Source: Nocardioides sp. (lineage in GTDB: Bacteria; Actinomycetota; Actinomycetes; Propionibacteriales; Nocardioidaceae). Taken from it: a DNA stretch of 17,470 nt. The stretch is taken from contig DOWL01000082.1 of the NCBI GenBank assembly GCA_003519585.1, positions 565 through 18,034 of the forward strand. The letters are read 5' to 3'. Each line of letters starts with the position of its first letter. Position 1 is the first letter of the stretch. The translations under genes were made by a program, and so were the position numbers. This document shows positions 13,101-17,470 of this stretch, in pieces. Below the pieces are notes generated by a model, which worked only from the letters and a program-made list of their open reading frames with translations, searched no databases and was not told where the DNA came from.

Positions 13101-15706
13101 CGCACGAGCCGCTCGAGCAGGTCGCGCACGGTGCTCGCTAGCTCCGGCTCGGGAGGGGGTTCGGCGATCCACCGCTGCAGGAGCTCGGTCGCCATCTGCA
13201 CCTCGGGGGCGGACCGCTGTTGGGCGAGGAAGATGCGGAACACCGCCTCCTCCAGCTGGGGCGTCCGGTCCCAGTCGGTGACGCCGTAGTGGGCCAGGAC
13301 CCGCGCCAGCCGATCGCGGAACAGCTCGGGGAGTGCGCCCCGGTCGGCGTCCAGGCTCTGCAGGTAGGTGTGGAAGTGCTCCTTGGAGCTGTGCACCCGG
13401 AGCTCGGTCTGCAGGTCCTCGCCGGCCGGGCGGTTGCGGCTCAGCTCGGCGAAGTCGGCGAACCGGCTGAGGAGGGCGAGCTCGTCGCGGACGACGTCCT
13501 CGCCCGCCGCGACCAGCTCGTCGCGCGCCAGCAGGTAGTCGGAGATGACCGAGCCGTTGGTCTGAGGGTCGACGTCGAAGCCCATGAGGATCGCGGCGAG
13601 GTCCTCGCGGCCGCGCGCGGCCCGCTGCCGCGCCGTCGCCGCCCCGTTGCGCCCCTCCGGCAGGTCGAGTTCGGGGCCGTCGTCGGTCGGCGTCGCCTCC
13701 GCGCTCGCCTCGGCGTCGTCGTCGGCCACCGGCTCGAGGCGGACCAGTGGAGCGCCGGTCTCGACCTGACTGCCGGTGGCCGCCAACAGCTCACGAACCC
13801 GTGCCGCGAACGGCGCGCGCAGCACCGTCTCCATCTTCATGCTCTCGAGCACGAGCACCGGCGCGCCTGCGTCGACCAGGTCGCCGGGGGCCACCGGCGA
13901 CGCCACCACGAGCGCGGGCGCGGGCGAGCGGAGTACGCCGCCCTCGTCGCGGCTGACCCGGTGGGCCACGCCGTCGACCTCGATGAGGTGGACCGGTCCG
14001 TGGGTGGCCGTCACCAGCCGGTGGACGTGATCGCCGACGGTCAGCCGGGTGTGGAACTCGTCGAGTCGTTCGACGTCCACCTCGACCAGGTGAGTGGCGC
14101 CCGCGGTCGCGACCGCGACCCGGAACCGACGCGGGCCGGTCTGGAGGACCGTCACCTTGTACGTCGCGCCGCGCAGTTTGAAGTCGACGGCTCGGCCGAC
14201 CTCGTGCTGGACCTGGGGCCGACCGCCGCGGGCGCTCTCGAGCAGCCGGGCGATCTCGACCTGCTCCTCGTCCTCGTAGGCCTCGATCCCGGCGGCGACG
14301 ACGGCGATCCCGGAGTGGTCGTCGACGACGAGCCGTCCCTCACCCCGGACCCGGTCGATCCACGCGGTGTCGGCCCACCCCTTCTTGCCGTCGACCACTT
14401 CGGACTGGTCGAGCAGGTCGAGGATGAAGCTCTTGTTGGTGGCGCCGCCCTCGATCACCACGGTCGTCTCGGCCATCGCGCGCCGGAGCCGCGCCAGTGC
14501 CTCGTCGCGGGTGCGCCCGTAGGCGATGATCTTGGCGATCATCGAGTCGAAGTCGGCCGGGATCGTGTCGCCCTCGCCGACCCCGGTGTCGACCCGGATG
14601 CCGGGACCCGACGGGAGTTCGAGCAGCGCGATCCGGCCTGGCGACGGGGCGAAGTCGCGGTCCGGGTCCTCGGCGTTCAGCCGGGCCTCGACCGCGTGTC
14701 CCTTCTCCGGCGGCTTGGCCCCCTCGAGCCGCCCGCCCGCCGCCACGTGGAGCTGCGCCCGGACCAGGTCGAGGTCGGTGGTGACCTCGGTGATCGGGTG
14801 CTCGACCTGGAGCCGGGTGTTGACCTCGAGGAAGGCGAAGGACCGCTCCTCCGGGTGGTAGAGGAACTCGACCGTGCCCGCGCCGACGTACCCGACTGCG
14901 ACCGCTAGCCGCTCCGCGGAGCTCTTCAGCTCCTCGGTCTGGCTGGGCTCCAGCAGCGGCGAAGCCGACTCCTCGATCACCTTCTGGTTGCGTCGTTGCA
15001 CGGTGCAGTCACGGACGCCGACCGCCCAGGCCGTGCCGTGGGCGTCGGCGATCAGCTGTACCTCGACGTGGCGGGCGCCGGTCACCAGGCGCTCGAGGAA
15101 GACCACGCCGCTGCCGAAGGCGCGCTCGGCCTCGTCGCGGGTGCGTTGGTAGGCGTCTTCGAGTTCGGCGGCGGAGTCGACCCTGCGGATGCCCCGGCCA
15201 CCTCCACCGGCGGTCGCCTTGAGCATCAGCGGATAGCCGATCCGCTCGGCGGCAGCCAGCGCATCGTCCAGGGTGTCGACGCCCCGACCGCTCCACGGCG
15301 CGACCGGCACCCCGACCTCCTCGGCAAGGAGCTTCGAGCCGATCTTGTCGCCGAGCCGGCGCATCGCCTGGGCGCTCGGACCGATGAAAGTCACGCCTAG
15401 CCGGTCGCACAGCTCCGCGAACTCGGGCACCTCCGCGACGAAGCCCCACCCGACCCACACGGCATCGGCAGCGCACTCGACCAGCACCCGCTCGAGGACC
15501 GCGAGGTCGATGTACGGGCGCGCGGAGGCCGGGCCGAGCGGATAGGCCTCGTCGGCCTCCCGCGCGAACATCGCCGTCCGCTCCTCGTCGGTGTAGAGCG
15601 CGATCGTGCGGATCGGCCCCTCACCCTGAGCGTTCAGGTCGCGGACGGCGTGGATCAGCCGCATCGCCGACTCGCCGCGGTTCACGATCGCAACTCGAGA
15701 GAACAC
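10151..15706 (-). CDS. Single-chain biotin-dependent acyl-CoA carboxylase (eukaryote-like BC-BCCP-central-CT fusion)
   Basis: The 1851-residue enzyme joins all acyl-CoA carboxylase activities. Biotin carboxylase occupies about residues 1-455: the ATP-grasp glycine loop has K163 and GGGG 167-170, with RDCTVQRR at 232-239 and EVNTRLQVEH at 294-303. A biotin carrier domain has biotinylated K624 in ESMKMET. A helical central region of about 620 residues (665-1285) follows, with an ACC-central-like NHVWVQVWP motif. The carboxyltransferase spans about 1285-1840: VYPYEL from V1292, SAGARI at 1393-1398, and NLSGFDG from N1669. The family carboxylates acyl-CoA using ATP and bicarbonate, giving malonyl-CoA or longer homologues for lipid synthesis; the acyl substrate is not evident. 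The length and central region resemble eukaryotic ACC rather than the usual AccA3/AccD pairs. The GTG start at 15706 is chosen over an upstream TTG at 15721 because GGAGGAG sits between them. Confidence 0.93.
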   Translation of the reverse strand: MFSRVAIVNRGESAMRLIHAVRDLNAQGEGPIRTIALYTDEERTAMFAREADEAYPLGPASARPYIDLAVLERVLVECAADAVWVGWGFVAEVPEFAELCDRLGVTFIGPSAQAMRRLGDKIGSKLLAEEVGVPVAPWSGRGVDTLDDALAAAERIGYPLMLKATAGGGGRGIRRVDSAAELEDAYQRTRDEAERAFGSGVVFLERLVTGARHVEVQLIADAHGTAWAVGVRDCTVQRRNQKVIEESASPLLEPSQTEELKSSAERLAVAVGYVGAGTVEFLYHPEERSFAFLEVNTRLQVEHPITEVTTDLDLVRAQLHVAAGGRLEGAKPPEKGHAVEARLNAEDPDRDFAPSPGRIALLELPSGPGIRVDTGVGEGDTIPADFDSMIAKIIAYGRTRDEALARLRRAMAETTVVIEGGATNKSFILDLLDQSEVVDGKKGWADTAWIDRVRGEGRLVVDDHSGIAVVAAGIEAYEDEEQVEIARLLESARGGRPQVQHEVGRAVDFKLRGATYKVTVLQTGPRRFRVAVATAGATHLVEVDVERLDEFHTRLTVGDHVHRLVTATHGPVHLIEVDGVAHRVSRDEGGVLRSPAPALVVASPVAPGDLVDAGAPVLVLESMKMETVLRAPFAARVRELLAATGSQVETGAPLVRLEPVADDDAEASAEATPTDDGPELDLPEGRNGAATARQRAARGREDLAAILMGFDVDPQTNGSVISDYLLARDELVAAGEDVVRDELALLSRFADFAELSRNRPAGEDLQTELRVHSSKEHFHTYLQSLDADRGALPELFRDRLARVLAHYGVTDWDRTPQLEEAVFRIFLAQQRSAPEVQMATELLQRWIAEPPPEPELASTVRDLLERLVRSTQLRYPAVGDLARSTRFRWFDQPLVDAERSSVLTGVRDEVAALAAAPDTPDRTARLEALAAIPEQIVRFLAERLENGVPEHEPMLDVLVRRHYREYDLHGLRSFVREGRTFAVADYVLDDRPTHLVSTEGTFAELGSPDGALVSALGDEVAARPEGHDAVVDLYVSWPEVPESPERASAELSDIVAALPFAHAVRRVAVAVCPGRGRPVTYFTYRPLADGGIVEDDLVRGVHPMVGRRLDLWRLRDFHVTRIEAPEDVLLYECVARDNPGDRRLVALAQVRQLAVVRDEHGRVTGLPHAERAVENCLEAIRRVRASRGAAGSKLDTNHVWVQVWPIVEADVEQLTALQDKITPLSDGAGIEEVLAQGRVLGPDGTPTPLAIRFHARPGAGVTTSIEGPPTERLKPLDEYAGKVVRARRRGLVYPYELAGVLTGPEGGFVEHDLDDLGELVPVDRSPGHNKAGILVAVVTTPTALHPDGVTRVVLCGDPTMALGAVSEPECSRIIAAIDLAERMQVPVEWYALSAGARISMDSGTENMDWVAAGLKRIIEFTQAGGEINVVVAGINVGAQPYWNAEATMLMHTKGILVMTPDSAMVLTGKQSLDFSGGVSAEDNYGIGGYDRVMGPNGQAQYWAPNLAGAFGVLMAHYDHTYVVPGETRPRRADTTDPSDRDVSDFPHDVPDSDFTTVGEIFSAAANPDRKKAFDIRTVMRALADQDHPTLERWAGMADAETAVVQDAHLGGYPVCLLGIESRPVPRRGFPPTDGPDVYTAGTLFPRSSKKAARAINAASGNRPLVVLANLSGFDGSPDSMRNLQLEYGAEIGRAIVNFDGPIVFCVISRYHGGAFVVFSKALNPNMTVLALEGSFASVIGGAPAAAVVFAGEVEKRTSADPRVRALEGSLAEATGPDRSRLVVELADLRAQVRPEKIGEVAAEFDGVHDIYRAVQVGSVDEVISIARLRPRIIEAIAHGLDGGHGLDGSAG

Positions 15707-15710
15707 CCTG

Positions 15711-15717
15711 CTCCTCC
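15711..15717 (-). promoter_or_regulatory. Ribosome-binding site fixing the carboxylase start
   Basis: On the minus strand GGAGGAG lies four bases before GTG 15706. It excludes the in-frame TTG at 15721, which would overlap this site. The first residues VFSRVAIVNRGE then align with the usual N-terminus of biotin carboxylases. Confidence 0.8.
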
Positions 15718-15751
15718 ACAACGACGGGCCGCAGTCGGAACCCGCTCCCGA

Positions 15752-15776
15752 GTGACCCTGTCACGTGGCGATGCTA
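15752..15776 (-). promoter_or_regulatory. Candidate carboxylase promoter with overlapping palindrome
   Basis: On the minus strand a -10-like TAGCAT (15771-15776) is followed by GTGAC-AGG-GTCAC (15752-15764), a perfect 5-bp-arm palindrome that would cover the transcription start. A further GTGAC half-site lies just upstream of the -10 (about 15783-15788). The arrangement suits an operator for a lipid-responsive repressor or activator, but the factor is unknown. Confidence 0.3.
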
Positions 15777-15866
15777 CGAGCGAGTCACATGCCGGACGGG
15801 TGTTCGAGTGCCCGCGCGCCCACCCGATCGCGTCTCGCCGTCAAGGATGCCTTCGGCACCGCTTCG

Positions 15867-15887
15867 CGGGGGCCTGCGCACCCCCCG
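15867..15887. terminator. Weak GC hairpin downstream of the truncated ATPase
   Basis: CGGGGG (15867-15872) and CCCCCG (15882-15887) can pair around a 9-nt loop. The hairpin lies between the stop of the ATPase remnant and the carboxylase start. There is no T-tract, so termination is doubtful. Confidence 0.2.
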
Positions 15888-15904
15888 GCAGTGACGGCCC
15901 CGCC

Positions 15905-16330
15905 TCAGGTGCCATGTTCGTGGAACCACGTGGCGACCTGGTCACAGTTGTCGAGGACCAGGAGCGCGCGCTGCTCCGCGAGGTGCTGGACGAGCACCGA
16001 CTCCGGTCCGGCGCCCTGGGCGTCACTCAGCTCGAACGCGCTGAGCACCGCCTGCTCGACACCCGCACGATCGCTGACCGGCACCAGATCGGCGAACCAC
16101 ACACCATCGGGAAACCGCTGCGCATCGCGCGCCGCCGCCGAAGCCACGGCGAGCCCGAGCCGGGTCTTGCCCGAACCGCCCGTACCGGTCAGCGTCACCA
16201 ACGGACGCGACCCCACCAGCGCCAACACGTCCGTGACCTCGGCCTCGCGACCTACCAGCTCGTTGGGCGCGTGTGGCAGCGCACCACCCCGCGTGGGGGC
16301 ATCTCCGTTCGCGACCGCTGCACCCGTCAT
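15905..16330 (-). pseudogene. Truncated AfsR/LuxR-type NB-ARC ATPase remnant
   Basis: This 141-codon frame matches the start of the ATPase part of large actinobacterial regulators. It has NELVGREAEV, the Walker A motif GTGGSGKT (about residues 48-55), FPDGVWFADLVPV, and the Walker B motif LLVLDNCDQV. The family normally runs on with a sensor ATSR motif, helical repeats and often a LuxR or SARP DNA-binding domain, giving 700-1100 residues. Here the frame stops ten residues after Walker B with an unrelated tail, ATWFHEHGT. I found no continuation in the following 200 nt in the same frame. It is therefore most likely a decayed 5' fragment, possibly left by a deletion joining it to the carboxylase upstream region. 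A short stand-alone protein is less likely. A GGGAGGG-type site lies upstream of the ATG. Confidence 0.7.
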
Positions 16331-16388
16331 GTGCGCCCACCCTCCCGCACACCATGATCCGGCACTGTCAAGCTAATCGGGCGACCGG

Positions 16389-17390
16389 CTATCCCAGTTC
16401 CCGGCGCATGGTTGCGGCCAGTATTTCCTGTGCGGGCTCGGGGAGGACGAGCGTGCCGATCTCGCGCAACAGCTTCGCCGCCCGCTCGGCCGCCGTGGCT
16501 CGCTCGGCCGGTGCCGCTCCGGAGTCACACGCCAGACGAAGGAGACGCTCCGCGCGTACGGCTCGAGCCAGGTCGGGCTCGGGGAGCCAGGCGTAGCCGA
16601 GGTGCGCCGCCTGGTGCCGGGCGTCGTTCCAGGCCGTCGAGAGGGCTTGAGTCAGCTCCTCGAATTCGACGATGTCGTGAGCATCAAGAGGCACGGCTTC
16701 GCCGAGGATCGCGCGTCGGTCCTGGGCCTTTCCCAGCGCCTCGATGAACAACGTCGTTCGGGGCCGGGTCACGTCGAGGAGGGCGGCATGCTCGAGCGCC
16801 GCCAACGGATCCGAGGCTATGGTTCCCCACTCGGCCATGACGCTCTCGTACCGAACGCCGGCGGCCGCCCACCTAGCCGACAGCGTGCTGGTGGCCGCCT
16901 CCCGGTCTTCCCGCCGCGCGTGATCGATGTCCCGAGCGAGCTGCCACAGGGAGGTGAGCCCTTGCTCGCGGGCCGCGGCCGCGGTCACCGATCGGGCCGC
17001 CTGGCGCCGAGTGGGGAGGCACTTCACCGCGGCGTCGACGAGCGCGAGCTGGTCAGCTGGTGCTCGGGAGAGGTCGATGGTCGCCTCGTCGGACACCTCC
17101 GCCATCTCCCGGCGCACCCGGAACGCCGCCACCGTCGCCCAGAGTGACCCGAGGATGCAGAGGACCGCCAGTGTGATCGGCAGCCACTCGAGGTAGTCGG
17201 CAACGACGGCGTACGCACCGATGGCGGCGGCGGACAGCGCGCTCGCCACGGCCACCCGATGTGCTGCCCACGGACCGTCCGTCGCCAGCACGAGCTCTGC
17301 GTACTCGGTGGGAGTCAGGTCCCAGGCAGGCGGGCAGACGAACGACAGATCGGGTCTGGCGGCGGCCCCGAGGTGCTGACGGCCGTCCAC
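16389..17390 (-). CDS. Two-helix membrane protein of unknown function
   Basis: This 333-residue protein starts at GTG 17390. A short N-terminal segment (LSFVCPPAWDLTPTEYAELV, about residues 15-34) precedes two hydrophobic helices at about 43-60 and 67-87. A long, soluble, Ala/Arg/Glu-rich helical region fills the rest. Basic residues after the second helix (FRVRREM) suggest that both ends face the cytoplasm. No enzymatic motif is apparent and I do not recognise a family. The ribosome-binding site is weak (GAGTGGAACC). The gene lies in the same direction as the ATPase remnant, 58 nt upstream of it, so the two may once have been one regulatory locus. Codon bias is typical of the window, which supports a real gene. 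Confidence 0.72.
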   Translation of the reverse strand: MDGRQHLGAAARPDLSFVCPPAWDLTPTEYAELVLATDGPWAAHRVAVASALSAAAIGAYAVVADYLEWLPITLAVLCILGSLWATVAAFRVRREMAEVSDEATIDLSRAPADQLALVDAAVKCLPTRRQAARSVTAAAAREQGLTSLWQLARDIDHARREDREAATSTLSARWAAAGVRYESVMAEWGTIASDPLAALEHAALLDVTRPRTTLFIEALGKAQDRRAILGEAVPLDAHDIVEFEELTQALSTAWNDARHQAAHLGYAWLPEPDLARAVRAERLLRLACDSGAAPAERATAAERAAKLLREIGTLVLPEPAQEILAATMRRELG

Positions 17391-17438
17391 GGTTCCACTC
17401 TGCCGTGGTCACGACCCGCGGAATCGAACGCCCGCGCA

Positions 17439-17470
17439 TGGCTTCGACACGCTCGCTGCGCTCGCGGCTC
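17439..17470. repeat. Edge of a dispersed-repeat-like element (TTCGACACGCTCGCTGCGCT)
   Basis: The last 32 bases read like the left half of a short dispersed intergenic repeat that I recall from Nocardioides and relatives, of the form GGTTTCGACACGCTCGC...GCGGCTCAACCACC. Only half is visible and no second copy is in the window. The remaining bases 17391-17438 contain no recognised feature. Confidence 0.45.

Noticed and set aside
11066..14908. Two long plus-strand frames opposite the carboxylase
   Set aside because: Both are His/Asp/Val-rich antisense shadows of the carboxylase coding sequence.
15707..15721. TTG start for the carboxylase, five codons upstream
   Set aside because: It would run through the GGAGGAG site that serves GTG 15706, and the added residues are not family-like.
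15765..16376. 203-codon plus-strand frame across the ATPase remnant
   Set aside because: Its Ser/Arg/Pro-rich sequence is the usual antisense of a P-loop region; the minus strand has Walker A and B.
1..17470. tRNA, rRNA, CRISPR array or insertion sequence
   Set aside because: No cloverleaf, direct-repeat array, transposase motif or terminal inverted repeats were seen on either strand.

Overview
The window is very GC-rich, with strong G/C bias at third codon positions, GTG starts and actinobacterial gene families. I read it as an actinobacterial chromosome, probably Nocardioidaceae or a close relative. This is inferred from an Rv0338c-like Fe-S reductase, a eukaryote-like single-chain acyl-CoA carboxylase, a class E-type sortase, a small CxxC 'ESTDGP' protein, and a TTCGACACGCTCGCTGCGCT-type repeat at the right edge. 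I saw no rRNA, tRNA, CRISPR array or insertion sequence.

Layout. (1) 1-2048, minus strand: most of a membrane-anchored iron-sulfur reductase, cut by the left edge. (2) 2049-2365: a divergent intergenic region with weak promoter-like elements and a 7-bp-arm inverted repeat. (3) 2366-8368, plus strand: a tight three-gene operon. Two tandem paralogous proteins each join a PrsW-like intramembrane domain, a cytoplasmic zinc ribbon, one more membrane helix and an uncharacterised extracytoplasmic domain. They are followed by a secreted clostripain-family (C11) cysteine peptidase. (4) 8435-9176, plus strand: a 90-residue protein of unknown function and an SMI1/KNR4 (SUKH) protein, 4 nt apart, with looser codon bias that suggests acquired DNA. 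(5) 9319-9516, plus strand: a 65-residue zinc-ribbon protein whose 3' end overlaps the convergent sortase gene. (6) 9493-15706, minus strand: a 1851-residue single-chain biotin-dependent carboxylase followed 16 nt later by a sortase. (7) 15905-16330, minus strand: a truncated remnant of an AfsR/LuxR-type NB-ARC ATPase. (8) 16389-17390, minus strand: a two-helix membrane protein of unknown function. (9) The right edge cuts a dispersed-repeat-like sequence.

The best candidate for an undescribed system is the 2366-8368 operon. By manual alignment both PrsW-like proteins have lost one glutamate of the EExxK motif and both histidines that PrsW proteases normally carry, while keeping the fold-defining positions. 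They therefore look like non-catalytic, paired membrane sensor or adaptor proteins with an inside zinc ribbon and an outside domain. The co-transcribed secreted C11 peptidase keeps its His/Cys dyad but has Ala where family members have the S1-pocket Asp, so it probably does not prefer Arg/Lys. A surface-proteolysis or sensing module is a reasonable inference but is not shown by the sequence alone.
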